Source of the DNA: Prevotella sp.
GTDB taxonomy: Bacteria > Bacteroidota > Bacteroidia > Bacteroidales > Bacteroidaceae
Length of the DNA stretch: 56,421 nt
Reading direction: 5' to 3'
Assembly (NCBI GenBank): GCA_016290175.1
Contig: JAEETD010000013.1
Span: forward strand, 1-56,421
Part shown: piece after piece, positions 42,936 to 50,858 of the stretch
How the letters are laid out: each line of letters begins with the position of its first letter
Numbering within the stretch: the stretch's first letter is position 1
Notes under the pieces: model-generated
What the model saw: the letters and a program-made list of their open reading frames with translations, nothing else
The model's database searches: none
What the model was told of the DNA's origin: nothing
Position numbers and translations under genes: made by a program

Positions 42936-44052
42936 ATACTGTGATTTCACCTGAGCCCAGACAACGGTGGTGATCCTGGTCATAAATGACGCAGAACTGT
43001 CCCGGCGCAACCCCATGAATCCTCTCTTTGGAATGCACCACAAATGTCTGAGGTCCCGTCCACTCCAACGTCGCTGGATGATACTCAGGCGTATGGCGGA
43101 TTTTAAATGTCACATTGGGGTCAGGAAACTTTGTGACACCAGATGTCACAAAGTTTCCTGACCCCAATGTGACATTCAGCCAATGGAAATCATGCACAGG
43201 GAAGTCCTGCTGATAGGCCGTCTCAGGGTCATAGCCGTGGGAGACGTAAAGGATGTTCTGCGCCACATCCTTCTTCACCACGAACCAAGGCCCGCCGCCG
43301 AAGCCCATACCCTTACGCTGACCGATGGTGTGGAACCACAGACCCTTATGCTCGCCGATGCGACGACCGGTTTCGAGCTCGATGACATCGCCTGGCCTCT
43401 CACCCAGATAACGACGGATATAATCATTGTAACTGATCTTGCCCAGGAAGCAGATTCCCTGCGAGTCCTTGCGACGGGCGTTCACCAGATGCTCGCGCTC
43501 CGCTATCTGACGCACCTCATCCTTCACATAGTGTCCGATGGGGAAGAGCGCCTTGCGAAGCTGCCAGTCGTAGATCTGCGCAAGGAAGTCGGTCTGGTCC
43601 TTCACAGGGTCGGGACTCGTACAAAGCCACTTCCGGCCTTCTGCGTCGATTTCGGTCTGGGCATAGTGACCTGTGGCAATGAGGTCATAGTCATGGCCAC
43701 GCTTCTGGTCGAAAGCGCCGAACTTAATCAACCGGTTGCACATCACATCAGGATTCGGTGTCAGACCTGCACGCACTTTCTCCATCGTGTAGGTTGTCAC
43801 CTGGTTCCAGTATTCCTTATGGCAGTCGATGACTTCCAGCTTGCAGCCGTACTTATGCGCCACCGCCATCGCCATCTCAAGATCCTCCTCCGACGAACAA
43901 TCCCATTCCTCGTTTTCCTCCGGACCAATCTTGATATAGAAACAGTCCGGATGAAGTCCGAGCCGTGCAAATTCATACACCACCACACTGCTATCGACAC
44001 CTCCCGACAGCAGCACTGCAATCCTTTTATCCTTTATCTCCGCACTATTCAC
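42934..44052 (-). CDS. mnmA: tRNA 2-thiouridine(34) synthase MnmA
   Basis: 372 residues. Transfers sulfur to U34 of tRNA(Lys, Glu, Gln). PP-loop SGGVDSS (residues about 16-22), NPDVMCNRLIKFGAF (first catalytic Cys), ATGHYAQ, KDSQGICFLGKISY (second Cys). The start must be GTG 44052, because an in-frame stop lies just upstream (TGA) and no ATG precedes the P-loop; the GTG is part of a 7-bp repeat. At 43106-43176 the coding region contains a perfect 33-bp inverted repeat, giving the odd peptide NVTLGSGNFVTSGVTKFPDP. It follows DUF4421 closely. Confidence 0.95.
   Translation of the reverse strand: MNSAEIKDKRIAVLLSGGVDSSVVVYEFARLGLHPDCFYIKIGPEENEEWDCSSEEDLEMAMAVAHKYGCKLEVIDCHKEYWNQVTTYTMEKVRAGLTPNPDVMCNRLIKFGAFDQKRGHDYDLIATGHYAQTEIDAEGRKWLCTSPDPVKDQTDFLAQIYDWQLRKALFPIGHYVKDEVRQIAEREHLVNARRKDSQGICFLGKISYNDYIRRYLGERPGDVIELETGRRIGEHKGLWFHTIGQRKGMGFGGGPWFVVKKDVAQNILYVSHGYDPETAYQQDFPVHDFHWLNVTLGSGNFVTSGVTKFPDPNVTFKIRHTPEYHPATLEWTGPQTFVVHSKERIHGVAPGQFCVIYDQDHHRCLGSGEITV
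43106..43176. repeat. Perfect 33-bp inverted repeat inside mnmA
   Basis: Arms 43106-43138 and 43144-43176 are perfectly complementary around loop CCAGA. Each arm begins near TGTCACA and ends near TGTGACA, so smaller inverted repeats are nested in each arm. The reading frame runs through it. Confidence 0.95.
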
Positions 44053-44066
44053 TTTTCACTATTAAC
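44046..44066. repeat. Heptamer repeat at the DUF4421-mnmA junction
   Basis: On the coding strand: GTTAATA, GTGAAAA, GTGAATA. The GTG that starts mnmA is the first triplet of the third unit. Confidence 0.75.
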
Positions 44067-45274
44067 TAAAACCTGAATCCAAGCGACGCATTCGCAGTCC
44101 AGTCAGTCACGCGCCCTGAGACGAAATCATTACCATAGCGGAACTGATTATAATGACCATATACGCGCAGATACCAGCGGTCGAAATTATAGACCACGCT
44201 CAACCGCGCGTCGAAGTTCAGCTTCACCTTGTTATTGGACGTCTCTTTCCTCTCGTCGACTGTTACAATCTTGGTATCCTCGTCACACAACCATTCCACA
44301 GCCTCATCTTCCGAAAGCGTATCCCAATCCTTCACGTTGGGATTCACCAAATCAAAGTCATACATATACTCCGTGGTGCGGTTGTAGAGGGTGAGCATCG
44401 GCATGGCCATCGCACTGACGAGCCATCCGCGGGCGGGCACCCAGTTGTAGGCATAGCCTGCACCAATGCTGCCCTGAGAGAATTTCACTTTTCCAACACC
44501 TTCCATCAATGCTGTCAGCAACCAGTTGGAATCAGCGCTATAGTCTGCGCGGCTGTGGCAATACATACCTCCCACGACAACCGATCCGGCCGAGCGTTTC
44601 TGGATGAGCGAGTTATCATAGGCTGCTGCATAAGAGAAATGCTTGCCGTTGAGCATGTAATAGCCGTCGAGGAAGAGCGTACGCACCTTGATGGGATCCT
44701 CCAGACGGTCGTCGTCTTCGTCGTATGACGACAGTTTCTCCCCGTCAATATAAAGGTCGGGCATATCACTGTGATAGGAGCTGATGCGCATGTTGATGCC
44801 GAAGCTGCCGCCCATGGCTCCGAAAGACAGCGTAGAGCCGCTGGTCTGCCCAAACTCTTTGGAATAGCCAAAACCATAGCCGCGATAGCCCAACCACAGG
44901 CCTGCGGAAGTGGAGAGACCGTTCTTGCTCTTCGCCCACAGGTTCGTGTTGCCATCTACAGGATCCTCCCACGTAGACACCATCTTCAGTGTCGCTTGGT
45001 TCAGAGTGGTCCTGGCTTCTATGGCCCACTCCTGCTTAGGCTGCTCGATATAACTCCGGTCGACAGTAGCTACGGCTGAGGAGTCGATCAACGTCTTTAC
45101 CCAATAGAGCGGCTGCAACAATACAGGCTTTCCCTTGGCCGATTCGGAAGCCATATGGAACAAATTACCATCCTTCTGCGCCATAGCTGGAATTGGCATA
45201 GTAGCAGAAATATCCTGCGCCATTGTCGCAAGAGGCACCAACATCAGCAGCAGATATAGGATTCTTCTTACCAT
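44066..45274 (-). CDS. DUF4421-type outer-membrane protein
   Basis: 402 residues. Signal peptide MVRRILYLLLMLVPLATMAQ. The remaining protein has alternating beta-strands ending LGFRF, typical of an outer-membrane barrel: STSAGLWLGYRGYGFGYSKEF, SYHSDMPDLYIDGE, FDARLSVVYNFDRWYLRVYG. It fits the DUF4421 family of Bacteroidetes; function unknown. Follows the S9 peptidase by 12 bp and precedes mnmA by 13 bp. Confidence 0.72.
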   Translation of the reverse strand: MVRRILYLLLMLVPLATMAQDISATMPIPAMAQKDGNLFHMASESAKGKPVLLQPLYWVKTLIDSSAVATVDRSYIEQPKQEWAIEARTTLNQATLKMVSTWEDPVDGNTNLWAKSKNGLSTSAGLWLGYRGYGFGYSKEFGQTSGSTLSFGAMGGSFGINMRISSYHSDMPDLYIDGEKLSSYDEDDDRLEDPIKVRTLFLDGYYMLNGKHFSYAAAYDNSLIQKRSAGSVVVGGMYCHSRADYSADSNWLLTALMEGVGKVKFSQGSIGAGYAYNWVPARGWLVSAMAMPMLTLYNRTTEYMYDFDLVNPNVKDWDTLSEDEAVEWLCDEDTKIVTVDERKETSNNKVKLNFDARLSVVYNFDRWYLRVYGHYNQFRYGNDFVSGRVTDWTANASLGFRF

Positions 45275-45286
45275 CGTTTCTACATT

Positions 45287-47734
45287 TTACAGATGTTTCT
45301 TGGGGAAGAGGGCATCCCACCACGAGGAATCATCCTTCAGCCATTTCTGGAACCAGGCCATCTGTGCACCAAGCCACTTTATTTTCTTATTGTAGTCGAG
45401 CACATGGTGGTTCTCGCCGGCTATCTCCACAAGGGCCACGTCGCGTCCCAGCAGTTTCAGGGCGGTAAACATCTGCAGACTCTCGATGATGGGCACGTTC
45501 GTATCCACTGTACCGTGCAACAGCAGCAGCGGCGTATGGATCTTGTCGGCATTAAACAACGGACTCTGATCCACATACAGCTCGCGATGACTCCAGGGAT
45601 AACTGTTTGCCATACTCACCTCACTGTAGTTATAGCCCCAGTAGCCTTCGCCCCAGTAGCTGGTGTGATTAGCGATGCCCGCATGGGATATGGCGGCAGC
45701 AAAGATATCTGTCTGCGTCTGCAGATACATCGTCATGAAACCACCGTAGCTGGCACCCATACAACCCACTTTCTTCGCATCGATAAACGGATGTTCGGCA
45801 CAAATACGCTTTACCCCCTCTATGATATCCTCAGCCGGACCGCGCCCCGCCGTATTCACATGGCGCGAGGCCCATTCCTGTCCGAAGCCCGAGGCACCGC
45901 TGGGCTGCAAGATATAGGCCACATAGCCCAGCGAAGCCCAATAGTGCCCGGAATAGACACCGTCGAAATAACGGCCCACAGGCGAACAGCCACCATAGTA
46001 ATACACAATCATCGGGTATTTCCTGGTCGCATCGAAATCCTGCGGCAGATACATCCGGCCATAGACCGTCTCACCACGGGCATTCACATAGTTCCAGTCT
46101 TTGCAGTCGGCCACAGCGATATCACCCATGATGCTTTTACCGTCATACAGGCGCACCTGCTTCATCGGAGCCTTGCCTTTAGCAGTGTAGGCCGCGAAGG
46201 CCGAGGCATATTCCGAAACACCATTGCTGATATAGCCGACGATATTCGAATGCGACGATACATTCATCCGCGTCACATTGTCACCCGCATGCTCCAGTTG
46301 CACTATCTGCCCGTTCGCAGGATTCATCTGGTAAAGACGAACGAAGTCGCGGTCTTCGGCAGTGAAATACACCAGTCCATCGCCCCAAGCCCAATCGATG
46401 GTCTGCACCGAAGGATTGAAGTCCTTGGTGAGCGGTTTCACCTGCTTGGTGGCAATATCGTAGAGATAGAGCTGATAGTCGTACATGTTCGGTGTCACAT
46501 TGGCGGGCAGTGTGCAGCCAATACGGTCGAAGGCCTCAGGAGAGCCTTTGAAAAGAATCTGCGTACCGTCGGGCGAGAACGAGGCATTGGATAAGAACCC
46601 ACGACCTGCGAAGATGGTATCAGCCTTGAAGGTCTCGGCATCCACCACCATCACGTCCATCACCTCAGTGGGGCGCTTCGCCAGTCGTGAGTACGACTGT
46701 CCCACAAGCAGTTTCCTGCCATCCTGTGAGATATCCATCAGCATCGTCTGCTGGTGGCCGAAGGTGATGCGGCGTGTCATACCTGTCGCCACATCGTAAC
46801 GGGCCAGATAATTACGGTTACGCCAACCCGGCTGACGGTCGTCCATCTCCACCACCTCAAACATCTCCTTATCCTCTTCAGGTCCTTTCTCCTCAACGGT
46901 CAATACCAGATAATCCTCTGTGGGAGCTACCGTATAACCTCCCTCGGGCAGACCGCTAATCCAACGGGTACGTTCGCCTGTTGGTCTCACTTGATAGAGC
47001 ACACGTTTCCTGCCCTCACGCTCCTCCTCTATCCAGGCGATGGTCTTCGGCAGCCATCGTGCCTGGCGCTGGGGTTGCATAATGGTGCGGGCAGTCTTTA
47101 CCTCCTTCAGTTCGTAGTTCCAACGCGATTGTCCGCCACGCTCTGTGGTCTGCCAGGCTATGCAGGCATACTGCCCGTCAGGCGAGACAGAGATATCACG
47201 CACGCGCTTGCCATCTGTGATGTCGTGTACCATAAAGGGATGCTTGGCATCGAGTGTCGTCGCCACCTCACGAGGTGCATCGATCGTCACGCGGATGGAG
47301 TCCGTATCTTTCGGCTCAGCCAGATATTGAATGGCGATGGTGTGGTGCTCGGGGGCGAGTTTCAGTTCAGGTCCGGCAGGCTCACCGTCGATAAAGAGCT
47401 TATAGTGCTTGGGGCCCTTCACCTCAATCTTACCTTTCAGATAGTCGCGGTTGTTCACATAAAACGATAACAGCCCCACGCTTTTCGAGTCTGGCAGCGA
47501 GGGGAGCACCTGTCCCTCGAAACGGCCCGTAGCCGGCGAGGTCAAGGGGATGTTGCTCATCAGCGAGTTCTCATCGAACTTCTGGCCCTTCACATTCACG
47601 GTATCCAGTCCCAGCGGCGCACTTACCGCATAGGGTCCAGCCTGGTTCATCGTCTTTATCTCAGTCTTAATCTGTGCTGAGACGGTCATCGTCCCAGCCA
47701 GCAATGCTGTTATCAACAGGGTTCTCATATACAT
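45287..47734 (-). CDS. S9 family (prolyl oligopeptidase/DPP4-like) serine peptidase
   Basis: 815 residues with signal peptide (MYMRTLLITALLAGTMTVSA; ATG at 47728 is equally possible). An N-terminal beta-propeller carries RDISVSPDGQYACIAWQT and NASFSPDGTQILFKGS; the C-terminal alpha/beta-hydrolase holds the triad in GASYGGFM (Ser about 658), HGTVDTNVP (Asp about 743) and GENHHVLDY (His about 775). Periplasmic peptidase releasing di- or oligopeptides from proline-containing substrates. No adjacent repeat; promoter TACCTTTG 17 bp upstream. Confidence 0.93.
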   Translation of the reverse strand: MYMRTLLITALLAGTMTVSAQIKTEIKTMNQAGPYAVSAPLGLDTVNVKGQKFDENSLMSNIPLTSPATGRFEGQVLPSLPDSKSVGLLSFYVNNRDYLKGKIEVKGPKHYKLFIDGEPAGPELKLAPEHHTIAIQYLAEPKDTDSIRVTIDAPREVATTLDAKHPFMVHDITDGKRVRDISVSPDGQYACIAWQTTERGGQSRWNYELKEVKTARTIMQPQRQARWLPKTIAWIEEEREGRKRVLYQVRPTGERTRWISGLPEGGYTVAPTEDYLVLTVEEKGPEEDKEMFEVVEMDDRQPGWRNRNYLARYDVATGMTRRITFGHQQTMLMDISQDGRKLLVGQSYSRLAKRPTEVMDVMVVDAETFKADTIFAGRGFLSNASFSPDGTQILFKGSPEAFDRIGCTLPANVTPNMYDYQLYLYDIATKQVKPLTKDFNPSVQTIDWAWGDGLVYFTAEDRDFVRLYQMNPANGQIVQLEHAGDNVTRMNVSSHSNIVGYISNGVSEYASAFAAYTAKGKAPMKQVRLYDGKSIMGDIAVADCKDWNYVNARGETVYGRMYLPQDFDATRKYPMIVYYYGGCSPVGRYFDGVYSGHYWASLGYVAYILQPSGASGFGQEWASRHVNTAGRGPAEDIIEGVKRICAEHPFIDAKKVGCMGASYGGFMTMYLQTQTDIFAAAISHAGIANHTSYWGEGYWGYNYSEVSMANSYPWSHRELYVDQSPLFNADKIHTPLLLLHGTVDTNVPIIESLQMFTALKLLGRDVALVEIAGENHHVLDYNKKIKWLGAQMAWFQKWLKDDSSWWDALFPKKHL

Positions 47735-47750
47735 TATTTCTTTTCGCCTG

Positions 47751-47758
47751 CAAAGGTA
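47751..47758 (-). promoter_or_regulatory. -7 promoter box of the S9 - DUF4421 - mnmA unit
   Basis: Minus-strand TACCTTTG followed by CAGGC, 17-23 bp before the two candidate ATG codons. Confidence 0.7.
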
Positions 47759-47779
47759 AGCATTTATTTCGAAATAACA

Positions 47780-47815
47780 AAAAAATTACACAGTAGGAAC
47801 CGACCCTACTGTGTA
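47780..47815 (-). terminator. Palindromic terminator of the beta-barrel gene, copy 2
   Basis: TACACAGTAGG (47787-47797), loop AACCGAC, CCTACTGTGTA (47805-47815), the same 29 bp as at 19502-19530. Here the stem extends by four AT pairs, followed on the minus strand by a T-run. It lies just beyond the beta-barrel gene stop. Confidence 0.85.
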
Positions 47816-47819
47816 ATTT

Positions 47820-50800
47820 CTATCTGCGGCCGCCTCCACCGCGATTACCGCCACCACGGTTTCCGCCGCCTCCGCGGTTGCCGCCTCCGCCACCGCCGTC
47901 GTTATTACCCCATTTCTTGTCATAGCGGCCTTCGGTATCGACCTTGCCACCGAACATGTTCAGACGATAGCGCACATGGAGCATAGCATACGAGTTGATG
48001 CTGTTGTAACGTGACTCGCCTCGGCCATTGGCATTCACCCAGGCGCTGAAGTTCGACTGCTGGCGCAACAGGTCGTAGAAGTTGAGTGCCACGATGAGCG
48101 ACTTGTTCTGCAGGAAACTCTTCGAGATCTGTCCGTTCCAGATCAGCTCGTTGGTATTCTGCGAGGGATCGTTGTAGCCTCGGCGTGAGTTCTCGTGGAT
48201 ATTGGTGGAGAGCTCGAAGTCGAGGGGCAGACGCAGCAGCACCTGTCCGCCGTAGTTGAACTGCCAGGTATCCTGATCTGCTGAGGGCTGAAGCTCATTG
48301 CGGGAGTGCTGGTAGTTACACCATCCGTCGAGCGACACTTCGAGCCAGTCATTGCGATAGCTGGCCGTAAGTCGCTCAGTGAGGTTGGTGGAGCGGGTAT
48401 AGTTCTTCTGCGATTCTTTATTGTGCTCGGCATAATAGCTCACATAATTATTATAGCGCAGGCGCGTGTCCGCACCTACGTTGAAGTGGGCTGCAGAGTC
48501 GAGGGCAGTACTGAAGTTGAAACCACCGTTCACGTTCCAGTTGCCGTTGATGTTCTCCGGTCGCGAGATACTTCCACCGGTCTCAGGGTTGTAGCGCACG
48601 AAGTTCGAGATGGAGTTACGCGTGTTCGAGTAGTTGGCATATACCACTATCGAGCGTTTGAAGCGCTGAATGTAGTTGTTGTAGTAGACGTTCAGCGAAT
48701 TGGTGAACTGCGGTTTCAGTCCCGGGTTACCCTGGGTGATGTAGAGCGGGTTCGAGTCGTCGGTGATATCCAGCAGCTGGGTGATGTCAGGCTGGCGGGT
48801 ATCACCTCGGTAGTGGAACCAGATATTCTGCTGGTCGGAGAACTTATAGTGGAAATCGAGCGTGGGGGCGACGTTAATCACGTTACGGATGGTGTCCACA
48901 TATTTATTCCTGTAGTCCTGGATATAGTTGGAGTGCTGCGGCTGCACGAGAACACCCACGTTGTAGTCGTACTTCTCCTCCCAGTAGCGGAGCACCAGAC
49001 GGATGTTGTGCGTGTAGTTCTTATACTCAGAGAACCGGCTCAGGCTCTTGTCGAGATAAGGGTCGAGACCTGTTTCTCCTGAGAATCTCCCGAGCCAGGG
49101 ATCCCATTCGCGGTAGATGGGATGGATGCCCTCGAAGGGGTTCTGCGGGAGACGGCTGAAGTCGTAGGTCTTACGGTCGCTCTTGTTCTGATTATAGCGC
49201 AGCTCGTAGCTGGCCTGCAGGTGGGCACCCTTCCAGAGGGGCTCGCTGTACTGGGCGTTGATGACGTAGCCGCTGTTGTCCGAGGGTGTGAGGTTGTAAC
49301 GGGCTGTGAAGTAGGTGGAGTCCTGCCCCGCCTGGTTCTTCACGCGATAGAGATACACCTCGTTGTTCGAGGCGTTGTTGTTCTTGTTATCGCCCAAGCT
49401 GCCCTCAAAACGTAGCGTGACATTCCTGCCGCGGGCATTCAGACGACGGTAGAGCTGGATCATACCCCAGAAATTCTTGTTCTCGCCGTAGGTGAGACTC
49501 GCCTGACGGTTACGGTTCACGGCGAGATTCTTGGCGTGCATCGTGGAGATGCCCTCGTCGGAGAGCGGGTCTGTGACGTAGAGATAAGGATCGGCATTGA
49601 AGGTGGCCGAGAGCGATGTCGAGGTACCGTCGTTGGTACCCGTACTACCATTGGCGCGGATCAGGATGTTCGAGAGGGTATCGGGCTTCCACTCGAAACG
49701 GATATTACCGTTCCAGCCGTTGTTGCGCGAGAGGCTCTTCGAATTCGAGTTCGAGAAAGTGCGGTTGGTCTCGCTGTAGAAATTCTCGCTGCTGTTCTCG
49801 TTGATATTGTCGCCACCGCGGTGGTTCCAGCGGATACTGCCGTCGATCTTGAGTTTCTCGCCGTCGTCGTAGTTGAGGTTGGCACCGAGCATCTTACGGC
49901 TGTTCAGACCGCGACGGTTCCACCAGCCTGCGTTCTCCTCCTTGTTGTTGAAGTTGCCGGTCACCATGATGCGCGTATTATCGGTGAAGCTTGAGGCCAT
50001 ACCGCGCGAGGCATAGCGGTGCTGCGTACCACCGGCCAGGTCGAGATTGGTCATATAGCCGCGATTCATACCTTTCTTTATGGTGAAGTCGAGCACCGTC
50101 TCCTTATTGCCATCCTCGATACCCGTGATACGGGCCTGGTCGCTCTGCTGGTCGTAGAACTTCACGTTCTGGATGATGGAGATGGGCAGGTTCTTCAGGG
50201 CTGTCTCGGTATCACCGAGCATGAACTCCTTACCGTCGATGAGGATCTTCTTCACCTCCTTGCCGTTGACGGTGATATTACCGTCTTCATCCACTTCTGC
50301 GCCAGGCATGCGCTTGATCAGCTCCTCGATGGCGGAGCCCTCAGGTGTACGGTAGGCATCGGGGTTGAAGACGAGCGTGTCTTTCTTCACGATGACCTGT
50401 GCGGCGCGACCCGTGATGACCGCTTCCTTGAGCAAGATGCTCTCCGGCGACATAAGCAATATGCCGAGTTCCTGATTCTGATTCCGGCGCAGGGTAACAT
50501 CGCGCTGGATGGTCTGGAAACCCACCGACGAGATCCTCAGGCGGAAAGTGCCGTTGTTCGGGGCCTCGACGGAGAAGTTACCGCGGTTATCACTGACGGT
50601 ACCGCCTACGAATACACTGTCGGTGACGGTGAACAACTGTATGGTGGCCTGCGCCATTGGCTCGCGGAATTCAGCATCCATGACCTGTCCGCTGATGGTA
50701 AGACGACGGGGTTCGTTATCGTCTGTCTGGGCAGCGGCTGACGCTGCCAGTAAGAGAAGGAATCCGAATACTCCGAGTCTTCCGAGTACTCTGAATTGTC

Positions 50801-50846
50801 CGAGTATTCTGAGTACTCCGAGTACTCCGAATTGATTATTCTGCAT
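47820..50846 (-). CDS. TonB-dependent-receptor-like outer-membrane beta-barrel protein
   Basis: 1008 residues. Signal peptide ends LLLLAASAAAQ; it is preceded by a repeat-encoded stretch (GVL, RIL, RVL, GVF tripeptides). An N-terminal carboxypeptidase-regulatory-like domain (LTISGQVMDAEFREPMAQAT, about 45-125), a plug-like part (EAVITGRAAQVIVKKDTLVF, VDEDGNITVNGKEVKKILID), then a large 'OMP_b-brl_3'-type barrel. The C-terminal 30 or so residues are Gly/Arg/Asn-rich (GGGGNRGGGNRGGGGRR). No SusD partner is adjacent. Lies 12 bp behind the GH9 gene. Confidence 0.85.
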   Translation of the reverse strand: MQNNQFGVLGVLRILGQFRVLGRLGVFGFLLLLAASAAAQTDDNEPRRLTISGQVMDAEFREPMAQATIQLFTVTDSVFVGGTVSDNRGNFSVEAPNNGTFRLRISSVGFQTIQRDVTLRRNQNQELGILLMSPESILLKEAVITGRAAQVIVKKDTLVFNPDAYRTPEGSAIEELIKRMPGAEVDEDGNITVNGKEVKKILIDGKEFMLGDTETALKNLPISIIQNVKFYDQQSDQARITGIEDGNKETVLDFTIKKGMNRGYMTNLDLAGGTQHRYASRGMASSFTDNTRIMVTGNFNNKEENAGWWNRRGLNSRKMLGANLNYDDGEKLKIDGSIRWNHRGGDNINENSSENFYSETNRTFSNSNSKSLSRNNGWNGNIRFEWKPDTLSNILIRANGSTGTNDGTSTSLSATFNADPYLYVTDPLSDEGISTMHAKNLAVNRNRQASLTYGENKNFWGMIQLYRRLNARGRNVTLRFEGSLGDNKNNNASNNEVYLYRVKNQAGQDSTYFTARYNLTPSDNSGYVINAQYSEPLWKGAHLQASYELRYNQNKSDRKTYDFSRLPQNPFEGIHPIYREWDPWLGRFSGETGLDPYLDKSLSRFSEYKNYTHNIRLVLRYWEEKYDYNVGVLVQPQHSNYIQDYRNKYVDTIRNVINVAPTLDFHYKFSDQQNIWFHYRGDTRQPDITQLLDITDDSNPLYITQGNPGLKPQFTNSLNVYYNNYIQRFKRSIVVYANYSNTRNSISNFVRYNPETGGSISRPENINGNWNVNGGFNFSTALDSAAHFNVGADTRLRYNNYVSYYAEHNKESQKNYTRSTNLTERLTASYRNDWLEVSLDGWCNYQHSRNELQPSADQDTWQFNYGGQVLLRLPLDFELSTNIHENSRRGYNDPSQNTNELIWNGQISKSFLQNKSLIVALNFYDLLRQQSNFSAWVNANGRGESRYNSINSYAMLHVRYRLNMFGGKVDTEGRYDKKWGNNDGGGGGGNRGGGGNRGGGNRGGGGRR
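50761..50832. repeat. 9-bp tandem repeat ACTCCGAGT x8 at the start of the beta-barrel gene
   Basis: Eight in-frame 9-bp units; the coding strand reads GGAGTACTC (Gly-Val-Leu) and variants, forming part of the signal-peptide region (residues about 5-28). Confidence 0.92.
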
Positions 50847-50858
50847 CTGTGTGTGATA

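Noticed and set aside
45293..46594. 433-codon open frame antisense to the S9 peptidase
   Set aside because: Shadow; the opposite strand has an intact Ser-Asp-His triad.
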